Source: Bathynomus jamesi
Taxonomy: Eukaryota > Arthropoda > Malacostraca > Isopoda > Cirolanidae
Direction of reading: 5' to 3'
Length of the DNA: 64,000 nucleotides
Assembly: GCA_023014485.1 (NCBI GenBank)
Contig: JAJOZX010000879.1
Location: forward strand, 311,501-375,500
The translations under genes were made by a program, and so were the position numbers. The notes beneath the pieces were generated by a model. It saw nothing but the letters and a program-made list of their open reading frames with translations. It ran no database searches and was not told where the DNA came from. Positions 1 to 9,061 of this stretch are shown here, one piece after another (position 1 is the first letter of the stretch; each line of letters starts with the position of its first letter).

Positions 1-99
1 TATTTTAGGATAGTTATTTTTATGCTGAAATGAACCATTTAAAGGGTTGAACACATTAAAATATATTAAAAAAATTTTTACCCCCATATTTGAATCACC

Positions 100-104
<5 letters not shown>
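1..104 (+). mobile_element. Right end of a truncated first copy of TIR element T1
   Basis: These bases match 2609-2712 almost exactly, including the terminal inverted repeat ending at 104. They are therefore the 3' terminus of an upstream copy of the element at 142-2712, cut by the window edge. The two copies lie head to tail, separated only by an (AT)n tract. Confidence 0.85.

Positions 105-141
<37 letters not shown>
103..141. repeat. (AT)n microsatellite between two T1 copies
   Basis: Alternating A and T, with one phase slip near 135. It separates two copies of the same transposon. If T1 targets TA, this tract is a natural insertion site. Confidence 0.9.
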
Positions 142-142
<1 letters not shown>

Positions 143-2712
143 TTAGGGTGATTCAAAAAAATCAAAAAAATCAAAATTTTTTTTTTTAATTGTTCAACCT
201 GTATTTTTGTTCCCTATGACAAAAAAGTAGTGTATGCCAAATTTGGTGAATTTTAAATAAAATTTACTATGTGCTACCAGGCGTCAAAGTTTCCCTTTTT
301 TTCAATTTGTTTGTTTTTACAACTTATGATTTTATGTTTAATTGTTTGAATTCTGAATTTTTAATGAATGGTTTATATACTAGCTTGCTTTTAATTGATG
401 TTTGGCACTCGTAATTTTGATACCAATTAATCGATTATGGAGCTAGGCCTAACTCACCATCACCTAGTTGCTCAGTTGGGAGAAGTTCTACGAGAAAAGA
501 AACTGAAGTATGGCTAATTGGGCAGCCCTCTGCAGTACTAAAACATCCGTATTACCATCAGAGAAGGAAATGATGGCCCTCTTCATGCACTACAGAAATA
601 TTAAAAAGCGAGGCATTAGAGAATCATGCTACTCTACTGTGGATGATGTGCTAGCAGTTTGGAAAAAACAGGAATCCCAACAAAACAGAGTACATGTAGT
701 AGATAAAATTCAAGGAATACTGAAGGAATGGCAGCTGCTTAAGAAAAACAAAGCAAACAAATTGAAAAGATCACAAAATTTAAATAATAAAGAAGAAAAA
801 TGGAAAGATAAACTGGAAAACTTATTTGACATTGCTCATGAGAATGCTATGCAGCTTATAAAAATAGAAGATGATAAGAAATTTTTGAAAATGCAACGTG
901 AGAAAGGACGTCATGGAAAAATGGGTACCATTGATAAGGCTGTTGCTAAAAAAGAGCAAAGAGCAGCAGAAAAGCAACAACATTATGAAAAGAGGAAAGC
1001 AGAAGAAGAGATCAAAAGAAAGAAGAATGAAGAGGCTGTCATACTCACCAGTACATCATGAGAATCAGAATCAGAGGAGAGTAAAAGTGATGAATCTGGT
1101 TTCTGTGCTGCACAACCTTCAACATGGAAAAGTAAGGTAGGCAAACGTAGAAAATTGTTTGATGATAAATTATTAGGAAGTCTTGATGTTGCAAAATTGA
1201 GTGACAGAAATGCGTCTCTAGTTTTAATGCCAACAATCAGACATCGCTTGAATGGGGCATCTGCGAACAAATAAAATGCATGTGTTTCGATACAACGGCA
1301 GCCAATACTGGTCCTAGAAATGGTGGTTATTCTTCAAATTCGACAACGATTTATTGTGGCTCGCATGTCGACACCACATGTTTGAAATTATGCTGGAAGC
1401 TGTTGTTTCAAAGTCTTTATCACCATCTTCTGGCCCAGATATAGTCCTTTTTAAGAAGTTCAGAGAAAAATGGTCAAGCATTAATAAGGAGGACTACGAA
1501 ACAATATTATCAGATCCAGATATCTATGAAAATATTCATGACATCAAAGATGACATAATTATATTTGCAGCAAATCAACTAGACACATTCCAAGAGACGA
1601 TTACCTAGAACTATTGCAGTTAACAATTATTTTTTTGGGAGGTGAACCAAATGGTGGAGTCAAATTTAAACATCCAGCGGGACTTCATCGGGCTAGGTGG
1701 ATGGCCAAAATTACATATTCATTAAAATTTTTTGTTCAAATCTCAGTTCAAAATTTCAGTAAAAGACAAAAAAGGACTAAAAGACATCTGTCTATTTGCT
1801 ACTCGGTTATATGTAAAGGCATGGTTTACAGCTCCTGTGCCATCTTGCGCTCCTCGTCTTGATCTGGAATTATTACAGAATCTTGTAGTTACAAACAAAT
1901 AAATGACACAATTGCATTTGTTGCTATTAAAAAACTGTTAGGTCACCTCGGTACCTATCAGAAGAACTGGTAGCGTTGGCCTTTTATGATGATGAAGTGC
2001 CTACTGAAACAACAAACAAAATGGTAAAGGCCTTGCAAAATACAAAAGAAACTCTTCCTGCAAAACGGGCTTTTCTAGATCCTGCACTTATTCTAACGAA
2101 GAAATTAGGATTTTGTCACATCAAATACTCAAAGATTCTTTACAATAACAGAATTTAGTTCAAAATTTTTACTCAAAGATGCTAAAGAATGGCATAATGA
2201 TGAAGAGTATAACTCCGCTAAGAAATCTATCAAACAGTGGAAAGTCGTGAATGATATAGCGGAAAGAGGAGTAAAATTAATGGATGAATATAATAAAATA
2301 CTAACACATGACGAAGATCAAAAACAATTCTTGCTACAAGTAGTGAAAAACTACAGGGCTGTTTACCCTGATAGAAAAAAAGAAACATTGATGAAGTAAG
2401 GACAGCTAATGTCTCAAATATCATGCTAGTTTAATTATGCATGCTTGTGGTTATGGTAGGACCTACGGGGGAGCTTTCCACATTAAAAAAAAGCAATGCG
2501 CCTTGTACTGTACCTCCTGGGTGGTGTGGAAAAATTTGACAATTTGAGTCGTTCTGTCAATTTTTAATTGCTGGTAGCAACCCCTTAAAAATTAAAAATT
2601 TGCTAAAATATTTTAGGATAGTTATTTTTATGCTGAAATGAACCATTTAAAGGGTTGAACACATTAAAATATAAAAAAAATTTTTTTACCCCCATATTTG
2701 AATCACTCTAAT
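142..2712 (+). mobile_element. DNA transposon T1 with 16-bp TIRs, about 2.57 kb
   Basis: The left end reads ATTAGGGTGATTCAAA at 142-157. The right end at 2697-2712 is its inverted complement with one mismatch. Both ends abut alternating TA sequence, so a TA target duplication is possible but cannot be resolved inside a microsatellite. The interior carries a broken protein-coding region at 510-2399. I cannot assign a superfamily from the termini; a Tc1/mariner-like TA preference is only a guess. Confidence 0.75.
510..2399 (+). pseudogene. Broken protein of an uncharacterised invertebrate transposon-associated family
   Basis: A 183-codon lysine- and glutamate-rich N-terminal part (510-1061) ends at a TGA, but the same frame reads on as protein to about 1273, so that stop looks like a single substitution. 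Further blocks follow in shifted frames: 1354-1608 (begins near WLACRHHMFEIML), 1614-1750 (contains HRARWMAK), 1976-2157 (FYDDEVPTET) and about 2163-2399 (VVNDIAERGVKL and QKQFLLQVV, ending at TAA 2397-2399). From memory these motifs, in this order, are typical of predicted proteins repeated in aphid, hydra and mollusc genomes that have no assigned function. The copy has at least one stop and several frameshifts and is not functional. Its position inside matched TIRs argues that the family belongs to a DNA transposon. No catalytic triad can be claimed from sight. Confidence 0.7.
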
Positions 2713-2731
2713 ATATATATATATATATATA

Positions 2732-3040
2732 TTGAGGAAATTGAAAACTTTTAGCATTTCTCATAATTTAATTGCTGACAATTAGAAAAAAGAAAGAATT
2801 CATTAGTTTAGCCATAAACTAAATAAAATAAACATTTAATTTGGTTTTGTCCATATAGCTATTTAGTTTATAGATATAGACTAAATTTATTTCGCATTAA
2901 CTATTTGATAAAACATTTATACATAAATACAAGTTTAGAAGCTTTATCAACTCCTAATTTATTTCTTAATTTGGACTGTATCAGGCCAAAAGCAGAAAAA
3001 TTCTCAACTGCAGCATAATCTTGAAACAACATTAAATTTG
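2732..3040 (-). mobile_element. hAT element 3'-end remnant
   Basis: The outer 105 bp (about 2732-2838) recur inverted at 19757-19862, in both cases directly against an (AT)n tract, so 2732 marks a real element terminus. Reading the reverse strand inward gives the hAT dimerisation peptide described at 2901-3040. The other end of the element was not found. Confidence 0.6.
2901..3040 (-). pseudogene. hAT transposase C-terminal dimerisation domain fragment
   Basis: On the reverse strand an open stretch of about 46 codons contains AVENFSAFGLIQSKLRNKLG followed by DKASKLVFMYK and a TAG at 2901-2903. This is the classic hAT C-terminal dimerisation pattern: an acidic residue, then FS, then a K/R-x-R-x-x-L segment, then a lysine-led helix. 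Upstream coding sequence is missing, so it is only the tail of a transposase and cannot act. It is the coding end of the remnant whose terminus is at 2732. Confidence 0.65.
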
Positions 3041-3821
3041 GTTAATAATTGTGTTTTATTCATGCACAGTTAAAAACAGTACAATATATTGATTTGCCAT
3101 TCAAAACTGACTAAGAAAATATATATCTTATGTTGTGCAAATTTGTTGAATTGTACTTTTTTTAATAAAATATATTTCCTGTTTTGGCTATAATGTACTT
3201 TTTCCATAAAATATTTTTCCTGGTTGGGCTATTTTTCACTACTCTGCGATTTAATTAGCTGGCTGGGTTTTGTTCTGGCTATTTTTTCAAACTGGATTCA
3301 GTTTAGTGATGCTTGTGATAGAATTATGATGTGCCAATCGTGTGATTTTGATCTAGTTGTCATGTGTCCTAGATGAAGGCAAAGGATTGGATGTTTTTAT
3401 CAATTACGGCATTATTCTCTCATCCTTAACTTGCCCAAAATATGACAGTGAATGCTTAACACGAAAAGATCAGAAGATATTTAGGTGAAATAACCAATAT
3501 CAGCCTAGTTAGGCTAATTGAAGACCTGGTTAGGCTAATTGATGGCATGGATCTTACCTCTTGTCGGTGAAAAGTAAAATTCTGTGACAACGTCCTAACT
3601 TACCCCGTTGCTGATTGCTGTAGAAGGGGACAATGGGAAGAGTGTGCTCGGAGCCAATGGCTTTTTTGGCTTTTTTATTTTTACTTACAAGTTATTAGTA
3701 ATTTTTCACAATTTTTTTTTTTTTGGCGCATCCGAATTAAACCTAAAAATGGCACGCATCGGATTGCCACCACTGGATTCCTTTATTTGAACAAAACTCT
3801 CGCTCTCTTTCTATATATAAA
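3041..3821. other. No recognisable gene; AT-rich decayed DNA
   Basis: No reading frame here resembles a known protein. A short repeated phrase (tagttaggctaattga) occurs near 3505-3540. A CTCTCTTTC phrase next to the following (AT)n tract recurs near 5145-5160, flanking the next element on its other side. Confidence 0.5.
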
Positions 3822-3831
3822 GTATATATAT

Positions 3832-3865
<34 letters not shown>

Positions 3866-3878
3866 ATATATATAATTA
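3822..3878. repeat. (AT)n tract bordering a CMC-like element
   Basis: Alternating A/T with small interruptions. The element beginning CACTGG starts directly after it at 3879. Confidence 0.9.
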
Positions 3879-5077
3879 CACTGGCCAACAAAATGAAACT
3901 TTTTTTCTCATCACAAACATGATCACACTTTTCTTAATGCAGTTTTCGCGCTGATTCCGAATCTGGTTTTACTTTTTTTTAGCACGTATAGTTATATAGA
4001 TACACTGGTTTTGATATTTGTAAGTTTTTGATATTGCTATAAGAAATTTTATGGATGTATAGATCACACTTAGGAATGCTAAACAACAAATACATCATAT
4101 ACCTTATTCAATGTACTTATAAATAAAGAATATATACATTATTTTATTAAAAGCGCTGTCTACCTTCAAAAGTGTACTCTGGTTCTGTAGATGGTCCGGA
4201 AACGCCAGTTGCACCTTCATCACTTTCCATGTCATCTATGATAGAATCTAGCCTATCACTTGGGGGAATTGGAATGGGCAATGTTTCATCATGTTTTACT
4301 GGTCTACGTGCTGAATTCAAGTTTGGATATACAATCTGGTGTTTGTTCTTGGCAGAAAACCCCATTAAGTTCACACTACAAAAATAACAGTCTTCATGAT
4401 GATCTCTCGGCTCCCTCCATATCATGGGTATGGCAAATGGCATTGAAGCTTTCTTTTTGTTAAGCCAATCACGTAATCCATTTGAACAGCCAGAACAGAT
4501 TTGATGTGGCGCCCATGGTTTATCTTGGTCACCTAGATGGCAACCAAAGTATAGCTTGTATATTTTCTTAATGTCGGTTGTAATACTTCGTCGCTGTGTT
4601 TTAGTTGTCAACTGGCCGCATACGAAACAGAACTTGTCGGGGTCATTCTTACATTGTCGAGGCATGTTGACTGACCTGAGCAAACTATAAATTCAAAAAA
4701 AATGTACACCAACTTGACACAACAATTTCTTGGACTGGACTGATCTTTTGACACACAAAGCACGGCGTTGTTGCCTGAATCACAATGCTGCTAGACGTAA
4801 AAGCTCACACCTGAAATACATAAGATGTATAATTAAGATAATTGAAATAAATAAGATGAATAAACTAAAAAAACACAATAAAATAAACACAATCAAATGT
4901 TGAAATATTAGTATATTGCCTATTTAAAATGGTTAAATCTGTGTAGTTATATATATGCCTTCATCTTGAAAACTATACGTGCTAGAAAAAACCTGAATGC
5001 AGTTTTTGAATCAGCGTGAAAAATGCTATCCAGCCACCACAAATTTTACTCTGATGAAAAATCTTTGTTGACCAGTG
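3879..5077 (-). mobile_element. Short CMC (Chapaev-like) element, 1.2 kb
   Basis: The left end CACTGGCCAACAAA at 3879-3892 is mirrored by TTTGTTGACCAGTG ending at 5077, with one mismatch. CACTG termini are typical of the CMC (CACTA-Mirage-Chapaev) superfamily. TTA lies on both sides (3876-3878 and 5078-5080), compatible with a 3-bp duplication but weak in AT-rich DNA. The only gene is the short ORF at 4147-4665. The catalytic region present in the related element at 21011-24010 is absent, so this copy is non-autonomous. Confidence 0.7.
4147..4665 (-). CDS. N-terminal zinc-binding domain protein of a CMC/Chapaev-like element, 172 aa
   Basis: Starting at the ATG at 4665 (peptide begins MPRQCKNDPDKFCFVCGQL), an uninterrupted 172-codon frame runs to 4147. 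It shows three early cysteines (C-x6-7-C-x2-C), then GDQDKPWAPHQIC with a CSGC pair, then FAIPMIWREP and DCYFC, and a YPNLNSARRPV block. The same order of blocks occurs in the two-exon transposase at 21772-23727 and in the ORF at 31198-31647, so this is the N-terminal, presumably DNA-binding, part of that transposase. The catalytic two thirds are missing. Unlike the 21.8-kb gene there is no intron before WREP. The intact frame could encode a stand-alone binding protein able to interfere with transposition, but that is inference. Confidence 0.7.
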   Translation of the reverse strand: MPRQCKNDPDKFCFVCGQLTTKTQRRSITTDIKKIYKLYFGCHLGDQDKPWAPHQICSGCSNGLRDWLNKKKASMPFAIPMIWREPRDHHEDCYFCSVNLMGFSAKNKHQIVYPNLNSARRPVKHDETLPIPIPPSDRLDSIIDDMESDEGATGVSGPSTEPEYTFEGRQRF

Positions 5078-5184
5078 TTATTAGTACTTTCATGTTTGCC
5101 TACCTTATTTCTTTCGCTGATTAATATTTATTAATGAACAAAACTCTCTCTCTCTTTCTTTCTATATATATATATATATATATA

Positions 5185-5230
<46 letters not shown>
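5078..5230. repeat. Spacer and (AT)n microsatellite
   Basis: A short AT-rich spacer with a CTCTCTCTCTTTC run is followed from about 5163 by alternating A/T with slips, ending in TGTGTGTG. No coding potential is seen. Confidence 0.85.
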
Positions 5231-5233
<3 letters not shown>

Positions 5234-5440
5234 TTATTTCTTTTACTGTTTATTATTTAATATAATTGGGACCCAAATTGAAGGTGTCGAGACAGAGAGA
5301 ACAATTTGACCTATATTCCTTTCAAAAAGGCCTCAGGGTGAACACGTGTGAATCGTTCTGCTCCACGGAGAGATGAAAAATGCATTGAAATTTCCGGTGT
5401 GTGTGGGTGTGTGTGTGTGTGTGTGTGTGTGTGTAAGTGA
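5231..5440. repeat. Fragment of dispersed repeat X, with (GT)n
   Basis: The sequence from TTTATTTCTTTTACTG through the ACGTGTGAATCGTTC phrase to the (GT)n tract at about 5399-5433 recurs at 26585-26790 in the same orientation and inverted at about 18265-18460. It is one block of the composite repeat that also makes up the inverted arms at 18.2-19.8 and 25.3-26.9 kb. Confidence 0.85.
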
Positions 5441-5444
5441 ATCG

Positions 5445-5640
5445 AGGACATTATAGCGACGCTCCTTGAAATCTTTTTCGCGATATAATTTACATGATCA
5501 CTCCATTGCAAATTCTTATCTAGCATTACACCAAGAAATTTTGTTACAGTACACTCCTTTATGACGATTTCATTAACACTAAATTCATCAAGATATACAT
5601 TTCTTTTATTAGTAAAAATCATGAAATTTGTTTTAATGGT
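5445..5640 (-). pseudogene. LINE reverse transcriptase fragment
   Basis: The reverse strand encodes a peptide containing VTKFLGVMLDKNLQWSDHV and IAKKISRSV, the post-catalytic thumb region found in Jockey/CR1-group non-LTR retrotransposon RTs. The upstream half (about 5550-5640) also occurs at 24548-24650 next to a longer RT fragment, so both come from one LINE family. The peptide runs straight into the (GT)n of repeat X, and there are no palm-domain motifs. It is a dead scrap. Confidence 0.7.
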
Positions 5641-5808
5641 ATTTGAGAAGCTTAAAACGGAAACATTAAATTGAGAAAATTCTGCACAAGTAATAACTTT
5701 CGAATGCTCACTTCCTCTGACAAAAATCTGTGTGTTAATTTTGAAAAATGCATAATAGAGCGAATTCTTTTAATTGTTTAGTGATTTGTTTTAATTCGGT
5801 GAAAGCCC

Positions 5809-5842
<34 letters not shown>

Positions 5843-5879
5843 AATGGCAAAATTAAATAGACGCAGCTAGTATGGCTCT

Positions 5880-5956
<77 letters not shown>

Positions 5957-6032
5957 TATATATATAAGGTAAGGTGAAAGATTTGTGTGTATTTTGTCTG
6001 AGCTAATTTTTTGACGAATGTAGGTTCGCGTC
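5641..6032. other. Gene-free, mostly (AT)n
   Basis: Two long alternating A/T tracts (about 5815-5838 and 5884-5965) with AT-rich flanks. The last bases (about 6018-6036) are part of repeat X and form the left half of the BEL-A target site. Confidence 0.8.
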
Positions 6033-6036
6033 CTAC

Positions 6037-6754
6037 TATGGAAAACTGATGAGTGGGTAGTTGGGAGGTAACGAAAATGGTTCACTGAGTAGGTAGGTAG
6101 TTAATCTAACAATTATTAAATTCCTTTTATGTTAATAACTGGGTGGATGAAACCAATTGGTTGCTCACCAGAGTTATTCTCCACACTAGTATTTATATAC
6201 TTTGTGAGAAGAGCGTGCTCGGTAATAGAGATACATTACCGCTCAACCAACCGAGGAAAAAACCAAGACAACGCTGGTGGAAAAAGCCCCGCGAAGAGGA
6301 GAACAAAGGAGAACGAAAACGAACAACGGGGCGAGAGGACGAAACAGGGAGAAGGGACGAGAACAGACAACGAAAAAGATCCCCACCAGCAAGTACGCTC
6401 TCGACAATTACACAACCGGAGAACAGAGACTCCAATAACTAACAGTAAGTGACTAATTGAGTTTTTAACCCAGCAATTTAATCACATTAAATTAAGCTGG
6501 GTCAGACAAGTTAGGCCTACATTGTGGCCTAAGACCCAGCATCAACTCATAGCTTAACAAAGGTGAAGGTAGATTGCCCTAACCTAATTTGGTGAGGAAT
6601 CCTACTGTGGACCTCAATTTATCTGCCCGCTCTGGACCATTTCCGGAATCTCTAGGCTGACCCCTCTAGGCTAGACTTGATCTACTCTATAGTTAGACTG
6701 GAGATATAAGGGGTGGGTTAATTGTGGACCAATTCATACAGAGCATTTTTCGCA
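6037..6754 (+). repeat. BEL-A 5' LTR, 718 bp
   Basis: It begins TATGGAAAACTGATGAG and ends CATTTTTCGCA. The match to the 3' LTR starts and stops exactly at the CTAC duplications, so the terminal dinucleotides are TA...CA rather than the usual TG...CA. Small frames inside both LTRs (for example at 6129-6452) are shared only because the LTRs are copies and do not indicate a gene. The promoter should lie here, but I see no decisive core element. Confidence 0.93.
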
Positions 6755-6755
6755 T

Positions 6756-6774
6756 TGGTGGTCCGTGTGTGGGG
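6756..6774 (+). promoter_or_regulatory. Putative primer-binding site of BEL-A
   Basis: One base after the LTR comes TGGTGGTCCGTGTGTGGGG. A TGG start immediately downstream of the 5' LTR is the expected complement of a tRNA CCA end. BEL-B has the near-identical TGGTGGCCCGTGTGGGG in the same position. The tRNA species was not identified. Confidence 0.7.
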
Positions 6775-7081
6775 AATTTACAAACCTTAACCTTACTTAA
6801 CAAAAATTACAGAATTAGGCTAAATGGTCTAGCCTAAGCCTAAGCCTAAGCCTAACCTAATCAAGCCTAATTAGGTCTACAACCTAGGGCCTAACTAGGA
6901 AACATTTACATTTAAGGAGTCTCATTCTCTTATAAGCTTAGACCTGAGTGACACACAAGTACTTGGGGGGGATTAAACCAAATTTAAACTTGACTGTTTT
7001 GTCTGTGCTCTCTCTTCTCTGGTAATTTCTTCTTGTCCTCTATTTCATTACGATCCCCAGTTAAACAATTTTGACTTAGAC

Positions 7082-8422
7082 ATGGACAGTGCGGAATTGA
7101 AAAAGTTAAAAAAGAAAAGGGGGGCAAAGTTGGGAGCTGTTACAAAGGCTGTGAACACTTTTAACAATATTACACAACCAGGTAAGGAAGATTTAGAGTG
7201 TGTAATTCTTAAATTGGAAACTAAAAAGGAGGAAATAATAGCCATTAATGAGAGTATTTCAGAGTTAGTTGAATCCGAAATGGCTGAAGAACAATTGATA
7301 GACCTTTACGCTGATAATGATGATCAGGTAATCTCAATTGAACAGCAAATAAGGAGACTACGGTCTCGTTTGACTGACTTAACACCAAAAAAACCTAATT
7401 CTGATTTTAATCAAAGTAGAGCTAACCTTCAACAAAATTTAAGTGGCATGCTAAATCCTGAGTCACAAGAATTGAGGGCTCAGTTACCCATTTTGCTAGT
7501 ACCAACATTTGAAGGGGACACGGTACAATTCCCATCTTTCATTGACAAATTTGAGAATTTAATAGGTAATAAACCTTATATTTCAACTGTTGAAAAGTTT
7601 AGCTACTTAACTAGTTTCCTTAAAGGCCCAGCCTATAACCTGATAGCCTATTTACCAGCCGTAGGGAATTCATATGAAGTAGCTATTGATCTCTTAAAAC
7701 GTAATTACATTAATAAAGATGAGATTGTATATGAATTATCTCAACAAATTTTTGAATTTGCACCCATAAAAGATAACCATAGTGATATGGAAAATTTTTA
7801 TACAAAATTAGAAGCTATTATAGGACAACTAGTTAGCAATGAGATAGATATTAAAGCTTCATCTTGGATTATACAAGGCATAGTACTTAGGTGCCTTCCT
7901 TTGAGGGTTAAAGATATTTTAATTCTAAAGACGGGAGAAAATTATCCTAATCTGGAAGATATAAGAAAACACTTCCCCAATATCCTAACTAATTACAAAT
8001 TGAGAGATTTTCCAACACAAAATAAGACCCAGACTATGGATAAACCAAAGACTGTTCCCAGAGACCAACTAGCTACAGCCAAACAGACAAAACTTGATAC
8101 TGTAGAATCATATGTGACCAACTGTAATACACGAACACCTACATTACAGAACTTTAATGTAACTGCTGCCTCAACTTACACACCACATTGCAAATTTTGT
8201 GCAAGTAATGAACACAGTAGTACTGGGTGTGACAAATATTCAGACTTTAACCAAAGAGCTAAAAGATGTGAACAGTTGAACCTGTGTAAAAAGTGTACTG
8301 GCCAGGGACATTATAAGAAAGACTGTAAATCTAGGTTAAGATTCAAGTGTAAGTTTTGTAAAAGTTTACGACATGTCTCATCAATGTGTGATTCACCAAA
8401 GTGTCCAAACAATAGTACTTAA
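7082..8422 (+). CDS. gag: BEL-A Gag (capsid/nucleocapsid), 446 aa
   Basis: An intact 446-codon frame starts at ATG 7082, about 330 bp after the primer-binding site. The N-terminus is lysine-rich and then coiled-coil-like. The middle (about residues 135-290) has the FEGDTVQFPSFIDKFENLI and YLTSFLKGPA blocks typical of the BEL/Pao gag domain (DUF1759). The last 75 residues hold three CCHC zinc knuckles of the form C-x2-C-x4-H-x4-C (beginning CKFCASNEH, CKKCTGQGH and CKFCKSLRH). These are expected to bind the element RNA in cytoplasmic particles. The frame stops with TAA at 8420-8422; the protease region follows in the same frame, so this stop may be a lesion in a gag-pol frame or a genuine gag terminator. 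It matches family expectations in length and order. Confidence 0.88.
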   Translation: MDSAELKKLKKKRGAKLGAVTKAVNTFNNITQPGKEDLECVILKLETKKEEIIAINESISELVESEMAEEQLIDLYADNDDQVISIEQQIRRLRSRLTDLTPKKPNSDFNQSRANLQQNLSGMLNPESQELRAQLPILLVPTFEGDTVQFPSFIDKFENLIGNKPYISTVEKFSYLTSFLKGPAYNLIAYLPAVGNSYEVAIDLLKRNYINKDEIVYELSQQIFEFAPIKDNHSDMENFYTKLEAIIGQLVSNEIDIKASSWIIQGIVLRCLPLRVKDILILKTGENYPNLEDIRKHFPNILTNYKLRDFPTQNKTQTMDKPKTVPRDQLATAKQTKLDTVESYVTNCNTRTPTLQNFNVTAASTYTPHCKFCASNEHSSTGCDKYSDFNQRAKRCEQLNLCKKCTGQGHYKKDCKSRLRFKCKFCKSLRHVSSMCDSPKCPNNST

Positions 8423-8473
8423 ACTCAAAAGATACCTCCACCAAACAAAGGTAACAAAGAAAATGCCACTTTC

Positions 8474-9049
8474 ATGGGACATTCTGTTTGTTCAAACAAT
8501 GTAACAAGAAACACTGAGATTCTTTTACCAACTATTACTTTGGACTTAGTGAATAGTGAGGGTAGCACCACTCCAGTGAGATGTCTTATAGACTGTTGTT
8601 CTCAACAAACATTTGTTTCACAAAATGTAGTTAATAAATTGGGTTTGACACCAAACCCGAATAAACAAAAACTCAATATTGCATCCTTTGTTAAGGATAA
8701 CTCGGACAAAAATAGCTATAAGACAATTGACCTGGAACTACATTTAGAAAATAAATTAGAGAAAATTGAAGCAGTTATTATTTCTAAAGTAGGACAAAAC
8801 AAACTGGTTATACCCAAACTAGAACAAACCATAAATCATTTGGGAAAACACTACAAAATAGCTGATAGACATATCACTAACAACACAGTAGCTAACATTG
8901 AAATGTTAATAGGGGCAGATTATATTAATCTTATTCCTAAGGGCACAGTAGAGATAGGTAATGGTATAGCTATTCAGACTCCATCAGGGATAGCCCCTTT
9001 GGGTGATCTATCCATATACAACCTAGACCTAAACCAAAATAGTTCATGA
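8474..9049 (+). CDS. pol: BEL-A aspartic protease region
   Basis: The frame is the same as gag, resuming after its TAA, and encodes 191 codons. The block CLIDCCSQQTFVSQNVV corresponds to the retrotransposon aspartic protease active-site segment, which in many families reads L-L/I-D-S/T-G-S/A. Here the aspartate is kept but the next two residues are both cysteine. A later MLIGADYINLI block is the conserved second half of the fold. The protease would process the Gag-Pol polyprotein. It ends at a TGA (9047-9049), after which the same frame continues, so the product is cut off from RT in this copy. Confidence 0.75.
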   Translation: MGHSVCSNNVTRNTEILLPTITLDLVNSEGSTTPVRCLIDCCSQQTFVSQNVVNKLGLTPNPNKQKLNIASFVKDNSDKNSYKTIDLELHLENKLEKIEAVIISKVGQNKLVIPKLEQTINHLGKHYKIADRHITNNTVANIEMLIGADYINLIPKGTVEIGNGIAIQTPSGIAPLGDLSIYNLDLNQNSS

Positions 9050-9061
9050 CCAACAAATACT

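Noticed and set aside
6129..6452. Lysine/arginine-rich frame duplicated at 12971-13294
   Set aside because: Both lie inside the two LTRs of BEL-A; identity reflects LTR duplication. No known domain.
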